A DNA stretch of 12,312 nt from JAWCNN01 sp038848005 (lineage in GTDB: Archaea > Thermoproteota > Bathyarchaeia > Bathyarchaeales > Bathycorpusculaceae). Location: assembly GCA_038848005.1 (NCBI GenBank), contig JAWCNZ010000024.1, positions 1-12,312 of the forward strand, given 5' to 3'. Every line of letters starts with the position of its first letter. Position 1 is the first letter of the stretch. This document shows, piece by piece, positions 6,350 through 12,312 of the stretch. The position numbers and the translations under genes were made by a program. The notes below the pieces were generated by a model. It was not told the origin of the DNA, did no database searches, and was given only the letters and a program-made list of their open reading frames with translations.

Positions 6350-7210
6350 ATGGTTAACACGTATGGAGCGCATGAAACCCGTATGTATTATGTGGAAGAA
6401 GCCGTGTATGGCGAGACGCCAACAAACCCCTATATGCTGAGCGTTCCAGCGGAAAACATTGACCCAGCCGTAGACCCATCGCTGATAAAAGTGCGTGGAG
6501 TTGGCAGCATCGACCTGCAAGCCATCAAAAAAGGCTTGAGAAGTTCAAGCTTAAAGGTTGTTTATCCATTGCCAAGTGATGCGCCAATCAATTTTCTCCA
6601 GTACGCTAAAGCAGAATTGAATAAATCATTAAGCATTCAAGTGTTATATTATAAGGGAAGTTTTGCCTCAGCTACAAACATAATATCGCTTTTGTTCACG
6701 GGCTGCAAATTTCATAAGGTAACTGTTGAATGCAGTGTTGAGGATGTTGTGAGGGCAACTGCGGAGTTATTTGCGCAAAACTTGACTGTTGGAGCAAGCA
6801 AGCTTAGCGGGGCAACATATGCGGACTATGCTGGAGCTGTGCCATTTTATGAAAGCTATGTGAAAAAGGGTGCAACCACGCTTGAACGTGTGACAGACTG
6901 GAAATTCTCAATAGAAAATAATTTGAAAGCCGTGTCCGTTATACGCGTGACGGATGGGCATTTGCTTAAGTATTTGCCTTACAGACACCGCAATTTAGCA
7001 GGTGAATTGACCTTCGAGTTTGAGAGCAAAGAGGAATTTGACGATGTCATAAACGATGCAAGTTTTGATTTGGAGTTTGGCTTAGGCGGTTCGAACAAGG
7101 CTGTCTTTAGCGGTTGCAAGTGGGAAAACGCTTCTGCGCCTACTCGCATTGAAGATTTGGTTTCATGCAAAGCATCGTTTGTGGCTAAAGGTCCAGTAAC
7201 CATAAGCTGA
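6350..7210 (+). CDS. Major tail tube protein
   Basis: Hexamers of this protein stack to form the tail tube through which DNA leaves the capsid. The 286 residues have the look of the Phage_tube_2 group: an N-terminal segment (HETRMYYVEEAVYGETPTNP) and 'AENIDPAVDPSLIKVRGVG'. Two beta-rich halves follow, the second ending with the pattern of strand, loop and strand KAVFSGCKWENASAP, then LVSCKASFVAKGPVTIS. GAGGGCGAG at 6337-6345 supplies the ribosome-binding site for ATG 6350. It is the first gene after promoter P2 and precedes the tail assembly chaperone by 16 bases, the canonical siphovirus order. No catalytic residues are expected. The assignment is supported both by sequence pattern and by the frameshifted chaperone that follows. 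Confidence 0.75.
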   Translation: MVNTYGAHETRMYYVEEAVYGETPTNPYMLSVPAENIDPAVDPSLIKVRGVGSIDLQAIKKGLRSSSLKVVYPLPSDAPINFLQYAKAELNKSLSIQVLYYKGSFASATNIISLLFTGCKFHKVTVECSVEDVVRATAELFAQNLTVGASKLSGATYADYAGAVPFYESYVKKGATTLERVTDWKFSIENNLKAVSVIRVTDGHLLKYLPYRHRNLAGELTFEFESKEEFDDVINDASFDLEFGLGGSNKAVFSGCKWENASAPTRIEDLVSCKASFVAKGPVTIS

Positions 7211-7226
7211 AAAGGGGCGAATTAAA

Positions 7227-7700
7227 ATGCGGACTGAAACCGTTGTAATCGGCGAAGAGTTTGGCAAAGAATATGCGGGCAAATATGTTTTTCAAGAGAT
7301 CAGCTGGGCTAAACGTAGCCGTATTATCCAAAAATACACTAAATACAGTCCGCTCACTGGACAGGTGGTTAGCAGCGATTACATTGCCATTCAAGCGGAA
7401 ACTATAATGGCAAGCCTTAAAGAGCAACCGCCAAACAAACCCGTAACCCTTGAGAAACTGCTCAACGAAGAAAACGGCGTTCCAATAGCCCTTGGCGAAT
7501 TGTTCAGTCAAATCGTGAATCGCCTAAACAACGTTAGCCTCGAAGAAACAGCTTTTTTATCAGAGCCATCAGACGCCAAAAGCCAAATGCAATCCTTACA
7601 GAGTTTCGCCTTTGCAAAGAGTTCGGTTGGACGCCAAGGCAACTTAGAAAACAGCCAGCCAAAACCATCCAGCAATTCATCGTCATTCTCAACGAGTTAG
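7227..7700 (+). CDS. Tail assembly chaperone, short form (gpG-like)
   Basis: Tail assembly chaperones coat the tape measure protein during tail building and do not stay in the virion. The zero-frame product is 157 residues from ATG 7227. Residues 1-111 are a normal charged, helical domain (GKYVFQEISWAKRSRIIQKY, YIAIQAETIMASL, GVPIALGELFSQIVNRLNNV). The last 47 residues, after the slippery site at 7553-7559, are Ser/Gln-rich (QSLQSFAFAKSS, KPSSNSSSFSTS) and look like the shadow of the overlapping frame rather than a selected domain. It lies between tail tube and tape measure, the diagnostic place for gpG/gpGT. It has no enzymatic motif. Confidence 0.75.
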   Translation: MRTETVVIGEEFGKEYAGKYVFQEISWAKRSRIIQKYTKYSPLTGQVVSSDYIAIQAETIMASLKEQPPNKPVTLEKLLNEENGVPIALGELFSQIVNRLNNVSLEETAFLSEPSDAKSQMQSLQSFAFAKSSVGRQGNLENSQPKPSSNSSSFSTS

Positions 7701-7762
7701 ACCGTCAAGTGGAGGAGGAAAAAGCTAAGGCGGAGCGTGAAGCGAAATGGCGGTTGAAATAA
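7227..7762 (+). CDS. Tail assembly chaperone, -1 frameshifted long form (gpGT-like)
   Basis: A -1 shift on T TTT TTA (7553-7559) joins the first 111 codons of the chaperone to a second frame read from 7559 to TAA 7760-7762, adding 67 residues for a product of about 178. The added domain (EFRLCKEFGWTPRQLRKQ, then TIQQFIVILNELDRQVEEEK, then AKAEREAKWRLK) has the helical, highly charged character and the 'GWTP...Q' pattern of T domains in siphovirus chaperones. This frame cannot be translated on its own. Its only upstream opening is a stop at 7535-7537, and no ATG, GTG or TTG occurs before the first conserved residues. The T domain is expected to bind tail tube subunits while the shared domain binds the tape measure. 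It overlaps the next gene by 16 bases. Confidence 0.75.
7553..7559 (+). promoter_or_regulatory. Programmed -1 ribosomal frameshift site (T TTT TTA)
   Basis: The heptamer is in the exact X XXY YYZ register relative to the chaperone frame: GCT, TTT, TTA occupy 7551-7559. After the slip, reading continues at 7559 into the T domain. I saw no strong stem-loop just downstream; a short palindrome CTTTGCAAAG lies about 50 bases further on. Confidence 0.75.
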
Positions 7763-8118
7763 CCTGCGACGTTGAAGGCATTGAAGAATTTAAGGCTGCC
7801 ATGCAACAGTTCGACAGCGGAATGCAGAGGCATGTGCATCGGCAGTTGGCAAGTTGGGCTGCAGATGTTAAAGCCTTAGCAAAACAGCTCGTGCCAGTTC
7901 GCACAGGACATTTACGCAGCAGCATTTACGCCAAAATTGAGGAGTGGATTGCCGAAATAGGCGCTGAAGCCACCTATGCACTATTTGTTGAACTTGGCAC
8001 TCGTTACATGCAAGCCCAGCCCCATCTTTACCCAGCAATTCAGGAATATCTGCCACAGCTTGAAGCCATAATCTGCGAGGCTATTGACCAAGCCAAAGCG
8101 GAGGCTGGCTTAACATGA
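7747..8118 (+). CDS. HK97 gp10-like tail completion / head-tail joining protein
   Basis: The 123 residues carry the family hallmark 'LVPVRTGHLRSSIYAKIEEW' followed by 'ATYALFVELGTRYMQAQPHL', where the RTG-LR-S and E-GT-Q/PHL elements are the conserved core of the HK97 gp10 family. The N-terminal part (EITCDVEGIEEFKAAMQQFD) supplies the usual first strand and helix. Members act in tail completion or head-tail joining. The usual place is next to the head closure and tail terminator genes. Here the gene sits after the chaperone and before the tape measure, overlapping the T frame by 16 bases on the 5' side and sharing ATGA with the tape measure gene on the 3' side. This makes translational coupling along the tail operon likely. 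I saw no truncation. Confidence 0.8.
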   Translation: MAVEITCDVEGIEEFKAAMQQFDSGMQRHVHRQLASWAADVKALAKQLVPVRTGHLRSSIYAKIEEWIAEIGAEATYALFVELGTRYMQAQPHLYPAIQEYLPQLEAIICEAIDQAKAEAGLT

Positions 8119-8660
8119 GTTTTAGGGAAATTGCCGTTACTATTCGTGCTGTCAACCGTGCAAGCCACGAGTTTGCAAGGATTCAAACTGACGCCGAAAC
8201 TTTAAGCGTCCGCATTAAAAGCCTCGGCGCTGCCATTGCTGGTTTAAGCGCCACTGGAACCGCCATTGGGCATATAGCCCATCAGTTTGGCTTGTTGAAT
8301 GATGAGCAGGCTCGAGTTTTCAATTCCGCTATGATGGTTGTTAGTGTTATGGGCATGTTTATGCGGTCAAGCCTAGGCGTAGCCGTAGCCCAGAAAGTTT
8401 ATGCTACTGCTTGCTGGATAGCCACTGCTGCCCAAAACGCTTTAAACATTAGTTATGCCACGTTTTTGGCTTTAACAGGCGTTGGAATAGCCGTTATCGT
8501 CGCAGCAGCGGCTGCCATGTGGTATTTCGCTGGTCAAATGAACGCTGCAACCGAAAGTGTCAAGGAGTATAATGCTGCAGTTGCTGAACTGCCCACACGC
8601 ACTCGCTCCATAACAAGGGCTGGAGAAGAGGAATTGTATAGGCGGGGTATTGAACGTTGA
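8115..8660 (+). CDS. Very short tape measure protein
   Basis: Tape measure proteins set tail length and pass into or through the host membrane on infection. The 181 residues begin with an amphipathic segment (FREIAVTIRAVNRASHEFAR), then have hydrophobic, glycine/alanine-rich stretches: residues about 37-57 (LGAAIAGLSATGTAIGHIAH), 70-95 (NSAMMVVSVMGMFMRSS) and 114-140 (YATFLALTGVGIAVIVAAAA, MWYFAG). A charged tail closes the protein. This resembles the membrane-active part of archaeal tape measures, and the position after the chaperone and before the hub is correct. Typical siphovirus tape measures are 600-2000 residues. The frame is intact and both ends overlap neighbours by 4 bp, so there is no sign of a deletion inside it. 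Either the tail is very short or the measuring segment has been lost. It could also be only one part of a split tape measure. Confidence 0.65.
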   Translation: MSFREIAVTIRAVNRASHEFARIQTDAETLSVRIKSLGAAIAGLSATGTAIGHIAHQFGLLNDEQARVFNSAMMVVSVMGMFMRSSLGVAVAQKVYATACWIATAAQNALNISYATFLALTGVGIAVIVAAAAAMWYFAGQMNAATESVKEYNAAVAELPTRTRSITRAGEEELYRRGIER

Positions 8661-10465
8661 GCGTTGAAATTCCAAAGATGGCATTGGCTTTTGGCGGTTA
8701 TGGGATTCCTCAAGGCGATGTAATTGAGTGTCGTGTGCATTTGGGCTGTACAAAAGAGGTTAGCAGCTTTGACTTGCTACTGCAGAACTGGGACGGCAAG
8801 TATAGTCCAAACGGTTCTGTTCCGCTTGCGGTTGGCGTGAATGGATACATATGCATTGGCAGAGGCGCAAATGTTCCGCAAATAATCATTTGCCGAATTG
8901 AAAGCATCAAGTATGAGGGCACGCCAACGGAAAATTATGTGCGTGTATGTGGGCGGTGCGCTGGTGGTGAACGCCTCTTTCGCCGTGTTTTCACAGGCAC
9001 TTTCCAAAACATGAAGGGGGAATGGATACTTTTTACGTTGCTGTTAGATTATGCAAACTTGAGTTTTTATCGGCAGTATACGCCTCTAACGCAAAATGCA
9101 TCTGCTGGACAAAAAAACGTTTACGTAAATGATGTGTCATTTTTCGCTGTGGGCGATTATGTTCGCATATGTGAAAATATGGATGTATGGGAACTTAATC
9201 GTATAGGCGCAATTGACACGCAAAACAAAATTTTAATTATGACTGAAAATCTTTTGCATGATTATACTGCTGGATACGCTAGAGTTTGGCGATGTTTGGT
9301 TGAGGCTACGGATACCACTTATGCAAAGTTGGAATATGAAAACACGCCAGTCTTCGATATTATTAAGTATATTGCGGATTCCGCTGACAAAAACGGCGTG
9401 GTAGGCTTTGACTTTCGTGTAGCGCCAGACGGCGTATTCGAGTTTTTCCCACGTAATAGCAAAACATCGCCAGTAAGCCTTTCAGAGCTTATTGAGGAAT
9501 ATGAATACCGCAAGGACATTCATGGCATACGTAACCGCATAACTGTTTATGGTGCTGCAGTTAAGAAAACGCCAAGCGATGAGGACGCTTGGACTGAATC
9601 AACCAGCAACTGGACAAGCGACAGCGGCAGTGGACAAATAAGCCTTGATTCAACCAATAAAAAACGTGGAAGTTACAGCGTAAAACATCACATGACATCA
9701 AACGATTACAAAAACGCTTTTTATTTTGATATTTACGCGAGAACTGGCAGTTACTTGGACGCTACTAAATACAAGGAATTGCGTGTTCATGTTCGTTGCA
9801 GTGTTGACTGTACTGGAGTTGCATGTGGAACGTGGATACGCCTAATCGATGATGCTGGCAATTATGTGGATTACATGATAAACAATTCGCCGAAAGCTAA
9901 CACTTGGGTTCAACACGTGCTGTCTTTGGGATCAGACGCTCCAGGATGGGATTACAACCCAAACTTTAACTGGAGCCGAATTGCCAAAATCAGATTTTGT
10001 TTTTGGCATGATAATGTCGCCAGTGACGCATGGGTTGATTGGCTGTTTTTTGGAAAACGCCGTTGCGAAGCAACACAAGAAGACACCAACAGCAAAAACG
10101 CCTATGGCTTAAGGGAGCTTGTGGAAGTTGACGAGGAGCTTTACAGCGACGACGAATGCACTTTAAGGGCTAAAGCCCTGTTGGATCACTACAAAAATCC
10201 AATAGAACACCTTACGATAAAAAGCACAGTAATAGATTATGGCAATACGCCTTTACTGCCAGGCGACAAAATCCATGTTACATTGCCAAACGAAGGCGTA
10301 GACGCTGATTTCCGCATTGAAACCGTTGAATATCACGTGGACGCAAAAACCCAAACGCTTGAAATAACGTTGGAGCTTGGACGGGAAACTCCACTTTTAG
10401 CTGATTATCTATACGCTTTACGCAGCAAAACAGACCATTTAAGCAGACATAAAATTGCGAGGTGA
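8657..10465 (+). CDS. Tail hub / baseplate protein with inserted jelly-roll domain
   Basis: The TTG start (8657) overlaps the previous stop (TTGA); GGCGGGG at 8641-8647 lies upstream. An in-frame ATG at 8678 is the alternative. Residues about 1-305 are beta-rich and match the pattern of siphovirus tail hub proteins (MALAFGGYGIPQGDVIECRV, SSFDLLLQNWDGKYSPNG, CRIESIKYEG, FDIIKYIADSADKNGVVGFD, APDGVFEFFP). Residues about 476-602 return to the hub (LYSDDECTLRAKALLDHYKN, LLPGDKIHVTLPNEGVDADF, RIETVEYHVDAKTQTLEITL). In between, residues about 308-470 form an inserted sandwich with many aromatics and the lead-in WTESTSNWTSDSGSGQISLD. The strand pattern (SYSVKHHM, FYFDIYAR, ELRVHVRCSV, WVQHVLSLGS, ISRFCFWH-like end, WVDWLFFG) is like carbohydrate-binding modules. 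The hub sits at the tail tip, so the insert may meet the host surface first. Confidence 0.65.
   Translation: MSVEIPKMALAFGGYGIPQGDVIECRVHLGCTKEVSSFDLLLQNWDGKYSPNGSVPLAVGVNGYICIGRGANVPQIIICRIESIKYEGTPTENYVRVCGRCAGGERLFRRVFTGTFQNMKGEWILFTLLLDYANLSFYRQYTPLTQNASAGQKNVYVNDVSFFAVGDYVRICENMDVWELNRIGAIDTQNKILIMTENLLHDYTAGYARVWRCLVEATDTTYAKLEYENTPVFDIIKYIADSADKNGVVGFDFRVAPDGVFEFFPRNSKTSPVSLSELIEEYEYRKDIHGIRNRITVYGAAVKKTPSDEDAWTESTSNWTSDSGSGQISLDSTNKKRGSYSVKHHMTSNDYKNAFYFDIYARTGSYLDATKYKELRVHVRCSVDCTGVACGTWIRLIDDAGNYVDYMINNSPKANTWVQHVLSLGSDAPGWDYNPNFNWSRIAKIRFCFWHDNVASDAWVDWLFFGKRRCEATQEDTNSKNAYGLRELVEVDEELYSDDECTLRAKALLDHYKNPIEHLTIKSTVIDYGNTPLLPGDKIHVTLPNEGVDADFRIETVEYHVDAKTQTLEITLELGRETPLLADYLYALRSKTDHLSRHKIAR
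10459..10465 (+). promoter_or_regulatory. Ribosome-binding site favouring the TTG start at 10471
   Basis: GAGGTGA is a seven-base match to the archaeal Shine-Dalgarno and overlaps the stop codon of the hub gene. TTG 10471 lies five bases downstream. The in-frame GTG at 10462 lies inside the site itself and is a poor start. Confidence 0.65.
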
Positions 10466-10470
10466 ACCTG

Positions 10471-10698
10471 TTGGCTGTTCCTTATGGGCGATATGAAGAG
10501 GCTTTTAAGGCGATTCACAGCGCTTTAAGCGGGCTTATGGCTCCGCCAAGTGGGAAAAAAATAACAAAGCTTGAGTTTACATGGAATGCAGATGGTACTT
10601 TAGCCCTTTTAAAGGCTTATGACAGTGCAGAACTGCTTTTCACTCTTACGTTTAGTTGGAATCCCGATGGCAGTTTGAAGGAGGTGGCTCGAACATGA
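10471..10698 (+). CDS. Small virion-operon protein of unknown function
   Basis: I do not recognise a family. From TTG 10471 it encodes 75 residues (78 from GTG 10462). An N-terminal helix (GRYEEAFKAIHSALSGLM) is followed by a linker (APPSGKK) and two similar beta-hairpins: ITKLEFTWNADGTLALLKAY and LLFTLTFSWNPDGSLKEVAR. The shared W-N-x-D-G turn suggests an internal duplication. It lies between the tail hub and the tail-fibre-like gene, so a small tip or fibre-attachment part is plausible but unproven. No signal peptide or membrane segment is seen. The stop codon falls inside the hairpin at 10694-10717. Confidence 0.7.
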   Translation: MAVPYGRYEEAFKAIHSALSGLMAPPSGKKITKLEFTWNADGTLALLKAYDSAELLFTLTFSWNPDGSLKEVART

Positions 10699-10717
10699 TT
10701 GGCAAAGCCCAATCATG
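10694..10717 (+). terminator. 9-bp perfect stem-loop between tail genes (attenuator or intercistronic hairpin)
   Basis: CATGATTGG (10694-10702) pairs perfectly with CCAATCATG (10709-10717) around the loop CAAAGC. The stop codon of the upstream gene is within the left arm. The ribosome-binding site of the next gene is 18 bases after the right arm. No T-run follows, so intrinsic termination is doubtful. An RNA hairpin that uncouples translation, stalls decay or attenuates read-through is equally possible. Confidence 0.55.
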
Positions 10718-10734
10718 CGAGAAACCACAATAAA

Positions 10735-10740
10735 AGGAGG
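10735..10740 (+). promoter_or_regulatory. Ribosome-binding site that fixes the ATG start at 10747
   Basis: AGGAGG is followed by six bases and ATG 10747. An open frame extends upstream to TTG 10699, but that start lies inside the hairpin arm and has no ribosome-binding site, so the shorter gene is preferred. Confidence 0.75.
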
Positions 10741-10746
10741 AATTGT

Positions 10747-11235
10747 ATGAAAAATAGGAAAAATATGGAAAAGCGTGCTGGCGTAATTGTTGGTGTTGTT
10801 AGGCGTGTTGAAGTTTGGCGGAAAGACGAATTAATCGATGTGGACGAGAAATTGCTTGACTTCGGCGATTTGGTGGTTGACAATGGCTTAAACGCTTTGT
10901 GTGGACAAGCATTTGATGGCAGCGGTAACCGTCCGGCAGTGTTCAACTATTGTGCTATTGGAACAGACGGCACAACACCTTCTGCGAGTCAGACTGCTTT
11001 GGGCAATGAGGTTATGCGTGTTCAAGCAACATACGAGAAACTTGCAAACGTAGGCGAATGCAAGTTGACAGCGACTTTCAACATAACGAATACTTACGCC
11101 TTGAATGAATGCGGGTTGTTTAATGCCAGCAGTGGTGGAACAATGTATTGCCGAGACACGTTTACAACTAAAAACGTGGTTAGTGGCGACACGGTGAAAG
11201 TTTACTATACAGCGAAGTTCCAGCGTCCAGCGTAA
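10747..11235 (+). CDS. Tail-fibre-like protein
   Basis: The 162 residues begin with a short basic segment and a strand pair (AGVIVGVVRRVEVWRKDELI). A region typical of phage tail-fibre or appendage proteins follows: 'VVDNGLNALCGQAF', 'FNYCAIGTDGTTPSASQTAL', then 'TATFNITNTYALNECGLFNA' and 'GTMYCRDTFTTKNVVSGDTV'. The last section (LNECGLFN, a Gly-rich turn, then RDTF, then a final strand) is a recurrent pattern in fibre proteins of tailed viruses as I recall them. It is beta-rich, has no membrane segment, and is separately positioned behind a hairpin and a strong ribosome-binding site, which would allow expression different from the hub. It likely trimerises and contacts the host. No enzymatic residues are evident. 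Confidence 0.65.
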   Translation: MKNRKNMEKRAGVIVGVVRRVEVWRKDELIDVDEKLLDFGDLVVDNGLNALCGQAFDGSGNRPAVFNYCAIGTDGTTPSASQTALGNEVMRVQATYEKLANVGECKLTATFNITNTYALNECGLFNASSGGTMYCRDTFTTKNVVSGDTVKVYYTAKFQRPA

Positions 11236-11237
11236 AC

Positions 11238-11243
11238 GGTGAT
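11238..11243 (+). promoter_or_regulatory. Ribosome-binding site that fixes the TTG start at 11249
   Basis: GGTGAT is an exact match to the archaeal Shine-Dalgarno core. It overlaps an in-frame TAA (11243-11245), so the adhesin frame cannot start earlier than 11246. TTG 11249, five bases after the site, is the first usable start. Confidence 0.7.
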
Positions 11244-11248
11244 AAACA

Positions 11249-12312
11249 TTGAAGCTTCCCCATTGGCTACTACGTTTACTTCCAATGTGGGGTTACATTT
11301 GTCCAAAATGCAAAAGGGAAGTTAAAGCTAACATCCATAATTGTCCGCACTGTGGTGAATGGTTTCCTTTTCCGCTTAAAGTTCCACCTAAATGCCTTAA
11401 AGACCCTAAAGCCCTTGAAGATTACGTTCACAAGCACGTTTTCCCTAAGATTAGCGCTTGGCAAAGAGAGTATTTAGCGCAATTCTTCACTGTTTTGTTT
11501 GCGGACGGTTTTGAGAGTGGAGATTTTAGTGCTTGGACTGGAACGGTAGGTTCGCCTACTATTGTATCGTCGCCTACGCATCACGGCGCATATGCTGCCC
11601 GCTTCGGTTCTACTGTAATGTATTGTTACAAAACCTTTACTGAAACAAATCCATTGCATGTCCGTGTTTATGTTTATTTCACAGCTTTACCGCCCAGCAC
11701 TTACGATTACGATTATTACTTTAGTTTGCACAATTCTCAAGGCAATATTATAGCTGCAGTAGGCATAAGACAAGGTGCTGCTGGACAATACCAGTTTGTG
11801 TTGCGTTATGAGTTTCCATCAACAACATACCTTTTTTGGAGTAGTACTCCGCAAGTTAACACTTGGTATTGTTTTGAATTAAAATTTGTAAAAGGCACGA
11901 GTGGTGAATATCGACTGTACATTGATGGTGTGGAAAGAATAACTGCATCAAACGTTGACACGAGTGGTGCAGGCACAGTTAACACGTTGCGAGTCGGCGC
12001 CGTGCAAACGGCAATAGGCGAATATATGTATGCTGACTGTTGCGTTATCGCCGACACATACATTGGTCTGGAACCCGCTGAGCAATGGCACGACACTGCC
12101 ACGTGGAGTTGCAATCTTTTAACACGAGCATGGCACGACACCGCAACATGGACATTAAACCTTCTAACACGAGCATGGCATCAAATACAGTGGGCATTCA
12201 ACTTACAAATACTTGGATGGCACAACATAATTTGGACGTTCAACATGGCAACAAAAACTTGGCACGACATAACATGGAATTTAATTTTAGGCAGAACATG
12301 GCATGGCGTATT
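11249..12312 (+). CDS. Putative host-recognition adhesin: zinc ribbon, LamG-like domain and Trp-His repeats (3' end cut by window edge)
   Basis: The frame runs from TTG 11249 to the end of the window (354 full codons) without a stop. Residues about 1-20 are hydrophobic/basic (PHWLLRLLPMWGY). Residues 18-37 hold a zinc-ribbon-like pair, CPKC then CPHC, with ten residues between. A charged helical stretch follows (DPKALEDYVHKHVFPKISAW, REYLAQFF). From residue about 89 an FADGFESGDFSAWTG lead-in opens a LamG/concanavalin-like sandwich ending near IADTYIGLEP; its core has TWYCFELKFVKG and YRLYIDGVERI. From about residue 280 (12086) tandem 13-15 residue units begin with Trp-His. Position at the tail tip end of the operon and the sugar-binding-like domain suggest a receptor-binding fibre. 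The zinc pair on a virion protein is odd and may serve folding or attachment. The full length is unknown. Confidence 0.65.
   Translation, partial: MKLPHWLLRLLPMWGYICPKCKREVKANIHNCPHCGEWFPFPLKVPPKCLKDPKALEDYVHKHVFPKISAWQREYLAQFFTVLFADGFESGDFSAWTGTVGSPTIVSSPTHHGAYAARFGSTVMYCYKTFTETNPLHVRVYVYFTALPPSTYDYDYYFSLHNSQGNIIAAVGIRQGAAGQYQFVLRYEFPSTTYLFWSSTPQVNTWYCFELKFVKGTSGEYRLYIDGVERITASNVDTSGAGTVNTLRVGAVQTAIGEYMYADCCVIADTYIGLEPAEQWHDTATWSCNLLTRAWHDTATWTLNLLTRAWHQIQWAFNLQILGWHNIIWTFNMATKTWHDITWNLILGRTWHGV
12086..12312 (+). repeat. Tandem coding repeats, W-H-x-x-x-W-x-x-N type
   Basis: Five complete units and the start of a sixth lie in the adhesin frame: 12086-12130, 12131-12175, 12176-12217, 12218-12259, 12260-12298 and 12299 onward. 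Translated, they are WHDTATWSCNLLTRA, WHDTATWTLNLLTRA, WHQIQWAFNLQILG, WHNIIWTFNMATKT and WHDITWNLILGRT. The first two are 36 of 45 identical in DNA, and later ones diverge and shorten from 15 to 14 to 13 codons. Each unit looks like a strand pair, so a repetitive beta-solenoid or fibre shaft is plausible. Confidence 0.85.

Noticed and set aside
10699..10746. Extension of the fibre-like gene to the TTG at 10699
   Set aside because: The TTG is inside the hairpin arm and lacks a ribosome-binding site, while ATG 10747 has AGGAGG six bases upstream.
11806..12141. Minus-strand open frame of 111 codons
   Set aside because: It is opposite the LamG-like and Trp-His repeat region, whose plus-strand reading is clearly structured.
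12086..12312. CRISPR-like array
   Set aside because: Units are contiguous with no spacers, keep the reading frame and vary by whole codons, so they are protein repeats.

Overview
The window is archaeal chromosomal DNA carrying part of an integrated tailed (Caudoviricetes-type) virus, or a remnant of one. Evidence for an archaeon: a complete transcription factor B gene, TATA-like promoters, Shine-Dalgarno sites of the GGAGGTGAT type used with frequent TTG starts, a PIN-domain toxin remnant, and a C-terminal surface-anchor peptide (VGGIVVPVDRF, then a membrane helix, then KRVKHRK). From memory that peptide is common on exported proteins of Bathyarchaeia. I could not run a search, so the lineage is an inference.

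Layout. 1-720 (minus): nucleotidyltransferase of the MNT/pol-beta type, running off the left edge. 721-1045: divergent intergenic region with an 11-bp perfect inverted repeat and a clear TATA box for the next gene. 1046-2035 (plus): transcription factor B. 2042-3005: two decayed host genes, a PIN-domain protein (minus) and a zinc-dependent phospholipase C-like protein (plus). Both lack their 5' ends and they meet head to head near 2326-2332, like a deletion scar. 3121-12312 (plus): a dense run of virion genes in canonical neck-to-tail-tip order.

The virion genes are: head-tail connector; head closure protein with a large N-terminal alpha/alpha-toroid domain; tail terminator with an inserted beta-sandwich; a stray surface-anchor fragment; tail tube; tail assembly chaperone with a -1 frameshift product; HK97 gp10-like protein; a very short tape measure; a tail hub with an inserted jelly-roll; a small unknown protein; a tail-fibre-like protein; and a large adhesin that runs off the right edge in Trp-His repeats. 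Most genes overlap by 4 bp or are separated by a few bases. Two near-identical promoter elements (3121-3146 and 6300-6325) mark two transcription units, neck and tail.

The most notable points are these. A textbook T TTT TTA slippery site sits exactly where an otherwise start-less 67-codon frame begins. Three virion genes carry extra domains of glycan-binding or glycan-processing type. The tape measure is only 181 residues. The two late promoters share conserved sequence beyond the TATA box. Terminase, portal and major capsid genes are absent on the left, where the block abuts dead host genes. Fold-level calls rest on recognised sequence patterns and gene order, not on a database search.
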